Assembly (NCBI RefSeq): GCF_016862995.1
Contig: NZ_BOOA01000006.1
Location: 62,001 to 126,000, forward strand
DNA length: 64,000 nucleotides
Direction of reading: 5' to 3'
Source: Acrocarpospora phusangensis
GTDB lineage: Bacteria; Actinomycetota; Actinomycetes; Streptosporangiales; Streptosporangiaceae
Shown: positions 24,328-34,740 of the stretch, in pieces
Layout: each line of letters begins with the position of its first letter
Position numbering within the stretch: the first letter of the stretch is position 1
Position numbers and translations under genes: made by a program
The notes under the pieces: generated by a model
What the model was told of the DNA's origin: nothing
The model's database searches: none
Seen by the model: the letters and a program-made list of their open reading frames with translations, nothing else

Positions 24328-27300
24328 CTAGACGCCGTCTACGATGCGTTTGGCGATTTCCGTGATGATCATGAGGCCCTGGCGCGCGTACCACTTGACT
24401 TTCTCCCGCTTGGTGAAGGTCTTGGGCGCGGGTACCAGCAGCGTTGTGGGCTTCTTGTCCTTCAGTTCCTTTCCGAGGAGCTCGAAGTCGGGCGGGTCGT
24501 GGCGAGTGCCCGCGGTGTAGTCGGGTCCCCAACCGGGTGAAGAGCCTCCGCCGCCTCCAGAGGAGGTTCCCCCGGAACCGGACGAGCCGGAGCCACCGGA
24601 GCCACCGGAGCCACCGCCCGATTTGCCCGTGCCGCCGCCTCCGCCGCCGCTCGGGCAGTTGTGCACGAGGAGATCGGCCTCTCCGGCGGCGACGTGGTAG
24701 GTGTGCACGCCGTCGATCGTGAGGTTGTGCACCCGGGTGCGGGTGTCGCGCTCGTGCAGGCCGACGACGGCCAGCCGGGCCCCCGCCGGGGTGCGCAGCG
24801 TGTCGCCGATCTCCAGGTCGGCGGCCTCGATCCAGAGTCCCCGGTCGTCCACCCAGAAGGGGTGGTTGCCGGTGGCGACCACGAGCCCGGTCCCGGCTCC
24901 GCGCGCGCCGTCGGTGTCGACGGTGATCTCGACCAGGTGCCTGTCGCCCTCGCCGACGATGGTCGCGACCACGGGACGGGCTGTGCTCTCGCCGGTCTCG
25001 GGGTCGGTGGCCAGGACCTCGTCGCCGAGCCGTACCTCCTGGATGGGTTTGTGGGAGCCGTCGGCCATCAGCACCCCGGTGCCGGGGACGAAGCTGTTGG
25101 TGCAGCTGGGGCCGCGTTCTCGCACGGTGGGCAGTTTCAGGCCGCCACCGCCGCCCGCGCCCGGTTTGGGCGAACCGCCGGCCGGGCCCGCCCCGGCGGC
25201 CTTCTTCGCGTTGGCCGCGTCCTGGGCCTTCTTCCATTTGGCCAGGTCGTCCTCGTACTTGGCGGCAGCGGCGGCGGCCTCGTCGGCTTCGCGGAGGATC
25301 CGGCGGGCCCACTTGACCCGCTCCAGCCAGTGCAGCACCGCCTTGCCCGCGCGGACGGCCGACTTGATGAGAGGTCCGGCTTTGAGGAGTTTGCCCCAGG
25401 GGAGGATCTGGGCGATGGCCATCGCGCAGGAGCCGATGTTGCCCTGGAGGCAGTTGCGGATGTCGGTGAAGCCGATGATGTCCAGGATCAGCTTGCCGCC
25501 GACCTCGATGGCGACCTGCTGCCAGGTCTTCTTGACGGTGTTGCGCGCCTCGTCCTGGTCGCCCTGGCTGGGGCCGCCCTTGGGCGGCGTCGGCGGCGCG
25601 CCGCCACCCGGGTTGGAGCCCGCGGGCGGCTTCGGGCTGGAGCCGTCCGGCGGGGCGTCCTGGCATTCGCCGGGGTAGTTGCCGCAGAGTTCGCGGGTGC
25701 CCGCCGGGTCGGCGTAGGTGACCGGGCTGTTGCCCGCGTAGGCGTACCCGTGGAGTTGCTGCGGGTCGGTCGGGTCCATGATCGGGTCGACCGAGAGGAA
25801 GCGGCCCGTGGACGCGTCGTATTCTCGGGCGCCGAGGTGGGTGAGGCCGGTGGACTGGTCGGCGGTGCCGCCGACGAAGCCGCGTTCCGACGGCCAGGAC
25901 GCGGGCACGGCGCCGCGCGGGTTGCCGAACGGGTCGAAGCGGCGGCGGGTGACCTGCAGCGACGCCGCGTCGATGGAGAGCATCGCGGTGCCGTTGTGGT
26001 CGGGGTCGAGCCAGCTCAGTTTCCGGTCGTCGGTGCGGACCGCGACCATCTGGTCGCCGTGGCCGTAGTAGCGGACCGCGGTCGGCGTGGTGGCGCCGGT
26101 GGCGAGCCGTACCTCCATCGCGCCGAGGTAGAGGGTGGTGCCGGTGGGGTCGCGGCGGATCAGGCGCGCGCCGTCGGCGTCGTACAGGAACGAGGTGGTC
26201 TGGCCGGCCTCGGTGACCTTGCTCAGGTTCCCCTCGGCGTCCCAGGTGAGGGTCTGCTCGGCCGAGCCCCGCTTGCGGGTGGTGGTGTTGCCCGCGCCGT
26301 CGTAGGCGTAGGTGTCGAGCCTGGTGCCGGCCGGGCCGGTGGTGGTCACCTGCTGCAGGGCGTGCGGGCGCACGGCGCCCGGTCCGGCCGGGTAGGTGTA
26401 GTCGCTCCTGGTGTCGGCCGTGGCCCCGGCCACCGCGTGCCTGGTCTCGGTCAGCCTGCCGCCGGTCTTGTCGTAGGTGTAGGAGTGCCAGTACGGCGCG
26501 GCCCCGCCGACCACGCTCGCCGCGGGGTCGGCGGCGCAGTTGTCGGTGGCGCTCCACGCCTGGGTGAGTCGCCTGAGGTAGTCGTACCGGAAGCACTGCA
26601 CGTCCGACGGCGCGTTCGCGACGGGTGGCGTGTCGGCGACGCGGATGATGTTGCCGGCCTCGTCGTAGCGGTAGTTGAGGTCGGCCTGGCGCGCCTGGGA
26701 GGCGGTCTCCCGGTCGGTGATGCGGCGCAGCACCCGGCGCGTGCCCTCCTCGTAGGTGTAGTCGTGCAGGACCCGGGCGCCGGTCTCGCCCCAGCGTTCC
26801 TGGAGCAGCTCGCCGGTCTTGGAGTAGAGCGTGTCGTTGACGTACATGCCGAGGCTGGAGCGGGTCTGCTTGGGCAGGCCGAGCGCGGTGTAGGTGGTCC
26901 GCACGGTCTCGGCGGGCAGGTTCCCCGCCGCCGGGTAGATCAGCGCCGAAGGCGTGCCGTCCTGGTTGTAGCGCGGCTCGAAGGTGTAGGTGCCTCGCAG
27001 CGCGCCCTCGGCGTCGGGGATCACGTAGCTCGCCGACGTCGGCCGGTACTGCTCGTCGTAGGCGTCGACCCGGGTGACGTAGGCCGCGCCGCCCGAGTAG
27101 CGGGTGGCGGCGACCGGCAGGCCCTTCACCGAGGTGCCGTCGGGGAGCGCGTCGTAGGTCCATTCCGCGAGCTTCGTGCCCGTGGCCGACCCCTCGAACA
27201 TGGCGGTACGGCGGCCCAGCGCGTCGTGGCTGTAGGCGAGGGTGCGGCCCCGGCCGTCCGTGCTGGTGGCCGGCCGGTCGAGCACGTCGTAGGTGTAGCT

Positions 27301-30300
27301 GGTCGTGCCCTTGTCCGGGTCCTCCGTGGTCGCGACCCGGTTCCGCACGTCGTACGTGGTGCGCCAGACGTTGCCGGCGGAGTCGGTGACCGTCGCCTCG
27401 GCGCCGTTCTTGGCGTAGGCGTACCTGGTGACGTCGTGGTCGCCGGTGGGCGCGCCGCCCTTGTACTCCCACAGTTCGACCGTGCGGCCGCGCCCGTCGA
27501 GGATGCTCGTGGTGGGCGTCGCCCCGTTGGGCGGGTCGACGTCCACCCGGTCCGGGGCGTACGCCCTGGTGGTCTGCCACTTGGTGGAGCCCAGCACCTT
27601 GAAGGTCTCGGTGGTGATGTTGCCGAAACCGTCGTAGCCGAACACGGTCTGCGCGGGCATCGCGCTGTCGGCCGCGCCGAGGATCGTGGTGGAGGGCGGG
27701 TCGGCGTTGGCGTACACGTCGTTCTTCTTCGCCACCTGGCCGAGCGTGTTGTAGAGGGTGTCGCTCACCAGACGCCCCCCGTCGTGCCCGGGGAGCTGCG
27801 TCTGCCGCAGCCGCAGCAGCCCGTCGTAGAGCTCGTGGCCGACCGTGGTGGTGCCGTCGTTGCGCAGGGTCTTGGTGGTGATCGCGACGGGTTTGCCGGC
27901 CTGCACGGTGTAGGTGTACTCGCCGTCGGGTGTGGCGGTGGTGGCCCGGCCGGGCATCCAGACCTTGGTGAGCCGTCCGAGCGGGTCGTAGGCGAGGTGG
28001 GTGACGGCCGCGTTGGCGTCCTCCTGCTTGACCATCGCGCCCCATTCGGGCGCCAGGAAGATCTTGTTCGTGTGCTGGAGGGGGTTGGTGGTGGTCATCT
28101 GGGTGACCGGCTCCCCGGACGCCGGGCTGTAGGCCGTGGTGGTCTTGGCGTCCGCCGCGTCGTAGCTCTCCGTCACCCGGCCGTGGTCGTCGTAGACGCT
28201 GCGCGACACGGTCAGGTAGTGCGGCGTGCCGCCGTTGTAGGCGTCCAGTTCCTCGGTCCTGGTGATGTCGCCCTTGGTCGGCGCGGCGCCGTACGCGCCG
28301 CCGTCGTAGGACATGCGCCCGTCGCCGATCACGTCGGCGGGCCTGGCGGGCGTGGCGGTGCAGGCCACCGCGACCGTCTCGATCCGGATCGGCAGGTAGA
28401 GGATCATCGCCGTGGTGTTGGGCGCGTAGGTGAAGCGGGTGCAGCGGTCGTCGGCGGCCGTGCCGGTGTCCCCGAGGTCGTTGATCTGGGTCACCGCGGC
28501 GGAGGCGTCGTAGGACCGCTGGGTCTCGGTGCGCCGGATCACGCCCGTGCTCAGCTTGGCCCGGCTGCGGGCCTTGGCGAGGTCGAGCCGGTACGCCTGG
28601 TCGCCGCCGCCGGACGCGGTGGGCCCGTCCAGCCACGGATCGTTGATCGTGCCCGACTGCTCGGCCCCGTCGGGCGCGACCAGGTAGCGCGTCTCCCGTT
28701 CGAAGCCCTGCAGTCGCCAGTGGTCCTCGACGGCCACGCCCTCGGAGTCGGTGACGCGCACGTCGCGGACGCCGCTCGGCTGCTTGTCGCCGTCCATGCC
28801 GCGGAAGAACAGATGCTCGACGGCGACCCGGACGTCCCGCGTGTCCCCCTTCGTCACCTGCACCTTCTCGAAGCCCCGGTACTGCGACCAGGTACGGCGA
28901 CTCGCGGGCACCAACTCCTGATCGTCGTACGCCCACGCGGGATTGCCCCGGTACGCGTAGTTCGTCTGAACGATCGACGACCCGCCCATCAGGTCGGCCT
29001 CCAGCACCTGCCTGACCACGTACTTGTGGAACCAGTCGAGCAGCGGATTGGCCGACCCCTCCGGCGCCCAGTACGACGGGAAGCACAGCTTGCCGTTGCC
29101 GGACGGCGACGGCAGCGCCGACCGGGCGCACGACGGCTCGGCGTAGTTGACCATCAGCCGGCCGCCGGTGCCGTTCTCCACCGCGTTGACGCGCCACTTC
29201 ATCATGGGCGCGATGCCCTCCAGGGCGTCCACGCGGTTGGGCTTCTCGACGCCGTCCAGGTCCACCGGCGGCGTGCTCTCAGAACCGCCCACCAGCCCGG
29301 TCTGCTGGATCTTGTCCAGCCACAGGGCGGGGCTCATGCGGTCACCGGCGGCGGGGAAGGTGTGCGTCAGCGTCCACGAGTCCACGTTCACGTACGCGCC
29401 GGCCTTCAGCACCTCGGTGGTGACCTTGGTGAGCCGCTTGCGGGTGAAGAACGTCGGCGAGAAGTTCGGGCAGTCCTTGCCGGCGGCGCAGAGCTGGTCG
29501 GCCGGCACGTCCGGCCAGTACTTCGCGTTCGCGGGGGTGAGCTTGTCCGGCGCGCAGTCGAAGGACGCCGTCTTCAGGCACCGCTCGTCGACCGTGAACC
29601 ACACCCGGGCCGGGGCCCGCGTGGTGTGGACGGCGCCGGACCGCTGGCCGTACTCGATGTGCTCCAGGTAACCGCCCGCCGTGTACGACGTCTCGTCGGC
29701 CGCCTTGACGTTCCGGCCGTAGTGGTTGGTCTCCGGCTGGTAGAAGTAGCTGAGCGTGTTCCCGTGCGTGTCGATGACGTGGTCCAGGTTCCACCGGTAC
29801 GCCTGCCGGCACCACGAGGCCGCGTACGTGGCGGCGTTGCAGGGCTCGCCGGCGTCGTCGCCGAACACCGGCATCGTCCACGCCGACCTGGTCTCCTGCT
29901 TGCCGGTCCCCCAGCCGGGCAGCCGGTTCTGCCCGAAGAAGTACTGCGTGCCGTCGGTCGAGGTGATCTTCCAGTACTCGCCGTCGTCGTCGCCGTTGAT
30001 CGCGCCGTCCAGCTTCTCCACCCGCGACCCGTCGTCGGACTTGGGCCGCCAGACGCCGCCGGTGTCGCGGACCAGCTCGGTGGCGCTGCCGCCGAGCATC
30101 ATGGTGGCGTTGTCGCCGCCCCAGCACTGGTCGCCGTTCTTCGGTGTGACGCCGTCGTCGTTGCACGACTTGTAGCGGCGCTCGATGAAGCCGCCGGGGG
30201 TGAAGTCGAAGCCCTGCCCGACCCAGCTGGGCTGGTTGTTGGTGGACACGGTCTGCCCGTCCACGCTCCCCGAGGAGTACGTGAAGGCGAGCTGCGGCGA

Positions 30301-31116
30301 CGGGCCGCCCAGCGAGGGTGGCACCCGCAGCGGGTAGGACCAGGAGAAGTCGCCGGTCTGGGCGCTCACCTGCCATTTGGCGGTCGGCGAGAGCGTGCTC
30401 GCGGCGAAGCTCCCGGTGGCCCCCGACGGCGCGGCGGCCACGGCGAACAGCCCGGCCGTGTACGACGCGTCGGCGCCGATGGCGGCGGCCGGAGCCGCGG
30501 TGACGTCGGCGGTGAGCGTGCCGTGTTCCATGTCGTTGGCGGTCGTCACCGGGCGCGGCGCGGGGCAGTCCCCGACGCCCGCGGTCTGGGTGAGCGCGCA
30601 GCCCGGCAGTTCGACCAGGCGGAGCCGCGCGGCCCAGTCGCCGCCGTACGCGTGCCGGAAGTCCGAGTAGTCGAAGCTCAGCCGTACGGGCGCCGCCGTG
30701 GCCGTCCCGTCGGCGCGGGTGACCTGGAGGCGGACGTCCGACGCGTCCGCGGCCAGCAGCTCCACCCGTACCCGGCCGGGCGCGGCGGAGCCGGCCGCGC
30801 CCGGCGCGGGTCCGACGGAGACCGGCAGGCCGGTGAGCGCGGTCATGGACGACTGCAGGGTGGCCTCCGCGCTGCCCGTCGCCGGCCAGGTGACGTCCGG
30901 GGGCCCGGTCAGCGCCCCGGTCTCGGCGGGATCCTCGGGTGTGGGCTGGGCCTCGACCGGCTCACCCTCGACCAGGGTGTCCTGCTGCGGCTCCGGCGGG
31001 TTCCACCCGTCGGCGTACGCCGGCCCGGGCGGGATGACGAGGGTGGTGGCGGCGACCGCCGCGACGATGCCGATCGGCAGCCACCTGCTCCGGCGGCTGC
31101 GGCGTAAGAAGATCAT
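24328..31116 (-). CDS. RHS-repeat protein with HINT domain and unrecognised C-terminal tip
   Basis: A protein of 2262 residues from ATG 31116, behind GGAGG; a signal sequence ends near PGPAYA. The N-terminal half resembles the insecticidal SpvB/TcdB-like and wall-associated A regions. Many YD-type repeats follow, such as YDALGRRTAMFEGS and YRYDEAGNIIRVADTPP. The RHS core ends with GAREYDASTGRFLSVDP and GYAYAGNSPVTYADPAGT. A pretoxin HINT domain (about 2005-2154) starts SCTNSFVPGTGVLMADG and ends LLVHNC, so self-cleavage is likely. A Gly-Ser linker and about 68 unrecognised residues follow. It is probably exported and used in contact competition, paired with the LamG gene upstream. Confidence 0.88.
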   Translation of the reverse strand: MIFLRRSRRSRWLPIGIVAAVAATTLVIPPGPAYADGWNPPEPQQDTLVEGEPVEAQPTPEDPAETGALTGPPDVTWPATGSAEATLQSSMTALTGLPVSVGPAPGAAGSAAPGRVRVELLAADASDVRLQVTRADGTATAAPVRLSFDYSDFRHAYGGDWAARLRLVELPGCALTQTAGVGDCPAPRPVTTANDMEHGTLTADVTAAPAAAIGADASYTAGLFAVAAAPSGATGSFAASTLSPTAKWQVSAQTGDFSWSYPLRVPPSLGGPSPQLAFTYSSGSVDGQTVSTNNQPSWVGQGFDFTPGGFIERRYKSCNDDGVTPKNGDQCWGGDNATMMLGGSATELVRDTGGVWRPKSDDGSRVEKLDGAINGDDDGEYWKITSTDGTQYFFGQNRLPGWGTGKQETRSAWTMPVFGDDAGEPCNAATYAASWCRQAYRWNLDHVIDTHGNTLSYFYQPETNHYGRNVKAADETSYTAGGYLEHIEYGQRSGAVHTTRAPARVWFTVDERCLKTASFDCAPDKLTPANAKYWPDVPADQLCAAGKDCPNFSPTFFTRKRLTKVTTEVLKAGAYVNVDSWTLTHTFPAAGDRMSPALWLDKIQQTGLVGGSESTPPVDLDGVEKPNRVDALEGIAPMMKWRVNAVENGTGGRLMVNYAEPSCARSALPSPSGNGKLCFPSYWAPEGSANPLLDWFHKYVVRQVLEADLMGGSSIVQTNYAYRGNPAWAYDDQELVPASRRTWSQYRGFEKVQVTKGDTRDVRVAVEHLFFRGMDGDKQPSGVRDVRVTDSEGVAVEDHWRLQGFERETRYLVAPDGAEQSGTINDPWLDGPTASGGGDQAYRLDLAKARSRAKLSTGVIRRTETQRSYDASAAVTQINDLGDTGTAADDRCTRFTYAPNTTAMILYLPIRIETVAVACTATPARPADVIGDGRMSYDGGAYGAAPTKGDITRTEELDAYNGGTPHYLTVSRSVYDDHGRVTESYDAADAKTTTAYSPASGEPVTQMTTTNPLQHTNKIFLAPEWGAMVKQEDANAAVTHLAYDPLGRLTKVWMPGRATTATPDGEYTYTVQAGKPVAITTKTLRNDGTTTVGHELYDGLLRLRQTQLPGHDGGRLVSDTLYNTLGQVAKKNDVYANADPPSTTILGAADSAMPAQTVFGYDGFGNITTETFKVLGSTKWQTTRAYAPDRVDVDPPNGATPTTSILDGRGRTVELWEYKGGAPTGDHDVTRYAYAKNGAEATVTDSAGNVWRTTYDVRNRVATTEDPDKGTTSYTYDVLDRPATSTDGRGRTLAYSHDALGRRTAMFEGSATGTKLAEWTYDALPDGTSVKGLPVAATRYSGGAAYVTRVDAYDEQYRPTSASYVIPDAEGALRGTYTFEPRYNQDGTPSALIYPAAGNLPAETVRTTYTALGLPKQTRSSLGMYVNDTLYSKTGELLQERWGETGARVLHDYTYEEGTRRVLRRITDRETASQARQADLNYRYDEAGNIIRVADTPPVANAPSDVQCFRYDYLRRLTQAWSATDNCAADPAASVVGGAAPYWHSYTYDKTGGRLTETRHAVAGATADTRSDYTYPAGPGAVRPHALQQVTTTGPAGTRLDTYAYDGAGNTTTRKRGSAEQTLTWDAEGNLSKVTEAGQTTSFLYDADGARLIRRDPTGTTLYLGAMEVRLATGATTPTAVRYYGHGDQMVAVRTDDRKLSWLDPDHNGTAMLSIDAASLQVTRRRFDPFGNPRGAVPASWPSERGFVGGTADQSTGLTHLGAREYDASTGRFLSVDPIMDPTDPQQLHGYAYAGNSPVTYADPAGTRELCGNYPGECQDAPPDGSSPKPPAGSNPGGGAPPTPPKGGPSQGDQDEARNTVKKTWQQVAIEVGGKLILDIIGFTDIRNCLQGNIGSCAMAIAQILPWGKLLKAGPLIKSAVRAGKAVLHWLERVKWARRILREADEAAAAAAKYEDDLAKWKKAQDAANAKKAAGAGPAGGSPKPGAGGGGGLKLPTVRERGPSCTNSFVPGTGVLMADGSHKPIQEVRLGDEVLATDPETGESTARPVVATIVGEGDRHLVEITVDTDGARGAGTGLVVATGNHPFWVDDRGLWIEAADLEIGDTLRTPAGARLAVVGLHERDTRTRVHNLTIDGVHTYHVAAGEADLLVHNCPSGGGGGGTGKSGGGSGGSGGSGSSGSGGTSSGGGGGSSPGWGPDYTAGTRHDPPDFELLGKELKDKKPTTLLVPAPKTFTKREKVKWYARQGLMIITEIAKRIVDGV

Positions 31117-31130
31117 TGTTTGCCTCCTGG

Positions 31131-31163
31131 CCGTGGGAGGCGGGAGGGATTCGCCTCCCACGG
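31131..31163 (-). terminator. Intercistronic hairpin between LamG and RHS genes
   Basis: CCGTGGGAGGCG (31131-31142) and CGCCTCCCACGG (31152-31163) form a perfect 12-base stem with a nine-base loop. It fills most of the 61 bases between the LamG stop and the RHS start and lies just upstream of the RHS ribosome binding site on the minus strand. It may attenuate, protect an mRNA end, or set the ratio of the two proteins. Confidence 0.55.
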
Positions 31164-31177
31164 CGGTCGTGAGGGGA

Positions 31178-34100
31178 TCACTGCAGGGCGAGGTCGAAGA
31201 TCTCGTCTTCGGAGAGCACGCCGGTGTAGACGCGTACGTCGTCGATGAGGCCGTGCCAGAGGTTGGTCGCGCCCAGGGCGCGGCCGATGGCCAGGCGGCC
31301 TCCGGCGTTCCAGGTGGTGAGGTGGCTCCCCGAGCCCTCGGGGTTCCCGTTCACGTAGAGCTGGAGTTTCCCGGTGGCGTAGTCGTAGGTGGCGGCCAGG
31401 TGCGTCCACTCGCCGAGCGTTGGCGGTTCGGACGACAGGGCTCCGTCCAGGGGCGCGCCCGCCGCGTCGGACTGGGTGAGGTAGATGGCCCAGCGGTCGA
31501 CGGTCTTGTTGTACTGGAAGTAGAAGCCGCTGCGGTTGACGCCGTCCTGGCTCACGGCGGTGCGGTAGTCGCCCTTGGCGTCCAGCCGCAGCCAGGCGGC
31601 GACCGTGAAGCTCTGGTCGGTCCGGATGGCCGGTCCCGCCGTGCTGACGTGCCCGGTGCCGGTGAAGCTCCCGGCCCCGCCGACCCATCCTTCGTCCCAG
31701 GTCATGCCGGTCGCCGTGCCGGTGCGGCCACGGCCGGAGGAGTCGGCCACGGTGGTGCCGGAGGTCTCGTCGAACTTCCAGTGACCCTCCAGGACCGGCG
31801 GCCGGGTGGCGAGCGCGGCCACCTCGGGCGCGTAGATCACCCGGTCGTACGCCCGGACCTCGTCCACGTCACCCGCCCACGGGTTGGTGAGGCCGAGCGC
31901 CCGCCCGATGGCGAACCGGCCGCCCGCGTGCCAGGGCGTGGCCTGCACGGCGGTGGCCGCCTGCGGGCGCCCGTTGACGTAGAGCCGGATGAGGCCGGTC
32001 GCGGCGTCGAAGGTGGCCGCCAGGTGCGTCCACACGCCGAGCTGCGGCGGCGCGTCGGATTTGGCCATGTTGTACGTCACCGACGGCGAGTCGGCCGAGG
32101 TGACCACCATCGCCCACCGGTCGGTGGAGAGGCTGTACTGGAGGTAGAAGCCGCTGCGCGTGTTGCCGTCCTGGCTGAGGATCGTCCGGTAGTCGGACTT
32201 GTCGGTCAGCCGCACCCAGGCGGCCACGCTGTAGTTGAGCTCGGTGGCGACGAGCGGGGTGGTCCGCGCCAGCTCGATCCTGCCGTCCGTGCCGTTCAGC
32301 CGGACCGCCCTGCCGTCCCGCCCGGACGTCCAGGTGGCGCCGCCGGTGAGCGTGCCGCCGTTGCCGCCGGAGGAGTCCGCCACGGCGGTGCCGGCGCCCT
32401 CGTCCAGCGTCCACCTGGCCACCGGTCCCGCGCCTGCCCGCACACTGAACTCGTACCGCTTGAACGGGCCGATGTTGCCGGCCCGGTCCCGGCTCCACAC
32501 GTAGAGGACGTTGAGCAGGTCGCGGGACGGGGTCAGCCTGACGGTCGCCTGGCCGCCGGAGATCGCCGCCGTGGCGGCCGCGCCGGGGGCGTCGTCGTTC
32601 AGCGCGTACAGGAAGCCGCCGATGTCGGCGTCCGCCGTCGCGGGCCGGAGCGTGAACGTGCCCATCCTGCCGATGCCGCCGGACGGCACCGGATCGCCGC
32701 CTTCGGGCGTCTCCGGGTAGTCGGCGGAGGTGACGACGGGCGCGCCCGACGGTCTGGTGCGGTCGACGATCAGCTCGCACCACGGCGACCAGTCGCTGTT
32801 CCCGCTCGTGGCGACCCCGTCCTGCCCGCGCACCCGCCAGGAGATCCTCGCCCCGTCGGCGAACGCCCCGGACGGTATCGCGGCGGTCACCGGTGTGCCC
32901 GACTTGACGTAGGCGGTGAAGTTCTCGCCTGCCTTGCTCCCGCCGGTCGCCCACCATTCGAAGTGGGCGCGCACGTTCTGCCCCTTGGCCGCGTCCGGGT
33001 CCTGCACCCTGGCCCGCAGGGTCGGCGTGGTCGTGGTGACGTACGGCGCGGCGGCGCCGGCCGCGCACGGCACGCCGACGCTCGCGCCGATGTCGGCCGA
33101 CCGCTGGTCGGGCACGTTCGGCGTGGAGTTGTAGGTGATCTCCAGGGTGGGGTTGTTGCGGAACTTCTTCCAGCCGAACGTGTCGGACTCGTTGCTCGCG
33201 CGCAGGCCCAGGGTGAGGTTCGGCCAGCCCCGGCTCGCCGCCGTGACCACCGCGGACGTCGCCGGGAAGTCGACGCCGCCGTCGGCGCAGTTGGAGTTGT
33301 ACCCCTTGGCCACGTTCACCGTGGAGATCTTCGAGGACCAGCCCGGCTGCGCGTTCCAGGTCGTGCCGGTGCCGATGGCGCCCGTGGTCCACAGCTCCAC
33401 CGGTCTGGCGTTGCACGACCAGGAGTGCACCTCGAAGGTGCGGAAGACGGCGCTGATGATGTGCTTGCCGTTTACCGGGGCGGTGTTCATCCGGAAGAAG
33501 GACCGGTAGGTGTCGATGGTGGGCCCGGAGGGCACGTTCGGGTCGTTGACGTACCCGACCTTGGCCACGTCGCTGGTGTTGAAGAACTTCGTGCCGGCGA
33601 AGTGCTTGGACACGTACGTGAAGGCCAGCCGGGCCGCGCCGTGCATCGGCGGGTCGATGTAGACCGGGAAGGTCAGGTCCGGATCGCGCAGGAACCCCAG
33701 GTCCGGGGCGAGTGTGAGGACGCCGCCGTCCAGGCTGGTGGCGATCTCGCCGACGGCGTCCCCGGTGCGCGGGCCGGTGCGCCGGTCGCCGTCCTCCAGC
33801 GCGTCCCCGGAGGAGTCCCACATCCGCGGCGCGGCCCCGTGCAGCGCCACCGTGCCGTCGTCCGCGATCAGCGTCAGGTTGCCGCCGGCGTCCCGCCGCA
33901 GCGTTCCCCCGCTGACGTGTACGGCGATCCGCAGCTCGGCCAGTTCCGGCCGGGCGGCGGCTTCGGCCGTCTTCACCACGAGCACCTCGGAGAACCCTTC
34001 GACGTCGGCGTTGAGCACGAGGTCGACGCCGGGGATCACCTCGGCGTACGTGGCGGCGGTGCCCGCGAGGACGGGCGCGGGCAGCGGCGTCGGCCAGGTG

Positions 34101-34549
34101 TAGGTGAGGGTGACCCCCTCCCTGTCCACCCGGACGAGATAGCCGGTCCCCCCGCCGGAGAAGGTCATGTCCAGGGTGCTGGCGACCGGGCCGATAGTGC
34201 CGTCCGCGCGCCGGACCAGCTTCGGCTGGGCGTCGACCCACTGCGAGCCCTGGAGCACCCGTACCGGACGGGCCGCGACGACCAGCCGCTGGGTGCCGTC
34301 CGGCTGCGCGAACACCTGGGACGTCTCGGTCCGCGCGGAGGCGATCTCCACGGTCTGCCCGGTCTGCTGGGCCACCTGGAGCGCCTGGTCTGTTTCGTAC
34401 ACCACCGGCGGGGGTGGTCCGGGATCGTCGGCCGTGGCCGGCTGCGGCGCCCCGACGAGGAACGCCGCCAGCAGTGCGCAGACGGTCAGCACGCCGCCGG
34501 AACGCCGGCGTGGAACACGCTCATCATGAAACCGGGCATGGAGGAACAC
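31178..34549 (-). CDS. Secreted LamG-domain protein, partner of the RHS protein
   Basis: A large secreted protein of about 1120 residues. The signal peptide has the core VLTVCALLAAFLVGAPQPATA. A DNRLRE-like region contains TLDMTFSGGGTGYLV, VIPGVDLVLNADVEGF, FPVYIDPP and repeated Trp-rich strands. Ig-like segments then lead to two concanavalin-A/LamG domains near the C-terminus, each with SVAAWVRL or TVAAWLRL, WTHLAATFD or WTHLAATYD and LYVNG. The start is uncertain: several GTG codons (34588, 34561, 34549) are in frame. Genes of this kind commonly precede RHS genes in actinomycetes, so it may help present or export the RHS protein. Confidence 0.82.
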   Translation of the reverse strand: MFLHARFHDERVPRRRSGGVLTVCALLAAFLVGAPQPATADDPGPPPPVVYETDQALQVAQQTGQTVEIASARTETSQVFAQPDGTQRLVVAARPVRVLQGSQWVDAQPKLVRRADGTIGPVASTLDMTFSGGGTGYLVRVDREGVTLTYTWPTPLPAPVLAGTAATYAEVIPGVDLVLNADVEGFSEVLVVKTAEAAARPELAELRIAVHVSGGTLRRDAGGNLTLIADDGTVALHGAAPRMWDSSGDALEDGDRRTGPRTGDAVGEIATSLDGGVLTLAPDLGFLRDPDLTFPVYIDPPMHGAARLAFTYVSKHFAGTKFFNTSDVAKVGYVNDPNVPSGPTIDTYRSFFRMNTAPVNGKHIISAVFRTFEVHSWSCNARPVELWTTGAIGTGTTWNAQPGWSSKISTVNVAKGYNSNCADGGVDFPATSAVVTAASRGWPNLTLGLRASNESDTFGWKKFRNNPTLEITYNSTPNVPDQRSADIGASVGVPCAAGAAAPYVTTTTPTLRARVQDPDAAKGQNVRAHFEWWATGGSKAGENFTAYVKSGTPVTAAIPSGAFADGARISWRVRGQDGVATSGNSDWSPWCELIVDRTRPSGAPVVTSADYPETPEGGDPVPSGGIGRMGTFTLRPATADADIGGFLYALNDDAPGAAATAAISGGQATVRLTPSRDLLNVLYVWSRDRAGNIGPFKRYEFSVRAGAGPVARWTLDEGAGTAVADSSGGNGGTLTGGATWTSGRDGRAVRLNGTDGRIELARTTPLVATELNYSVAAWVRLTDKSDYRTILSQDGNTRSGFYLQYSLSTDRWAMVVTSADSPSVTYNMAKSDAPPQLGVWTHLAATFDAATGLIRLYVNGRPQAATAVQATPWHAGGRFAIGRALGLTNPWAGDVDEVRAYDRVIYAPEVAALATRPPVLEGHWKFDETSGTTVADSSGRGRTGTATGMTWDEGWVGGAGSFTGTGHVSTAGPAIRTDQSFTVAAWLRLDAKGDYRTAVSQDGVNRSGFYFQYNKTVDRWAIYLTQSDAAGAPLDGALSSEPPTLGEWTHLAATYDYATGKLQLYVNGNPEGSGSHLTTWNAGGRLAIGRALGATNLWHGLIDDVRVYTGVLSEDEIFDLALQ

Positions 34550-34740
34550 CCTGCACCTCACAGGCGACTGGACACCGCTCCTGACCACGGCGTCGATGAT
34601 CGACAGCCACGGTAGGAACGCCCGGTTTCACAGCGGTTTCACCACTTCCACCAGGTCACGGGGACATGGATTACCGTCTACGCACGCCGTCCGTCTCCCC
34701 GACGAACGCGTACGCCCTTCGTCGAGCGCAGGCGCACAAC

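Noticed and set aside
24661-31107. A 2148-codon open frame on the plus strand antiparallel to the RHS gene
   Set aside because: It is compositional shadow. The minus-strand product has signal peptide, RHS repeats and HINT domain, while the plus-strand product is Val/Gly/Arg-rich with no domain.
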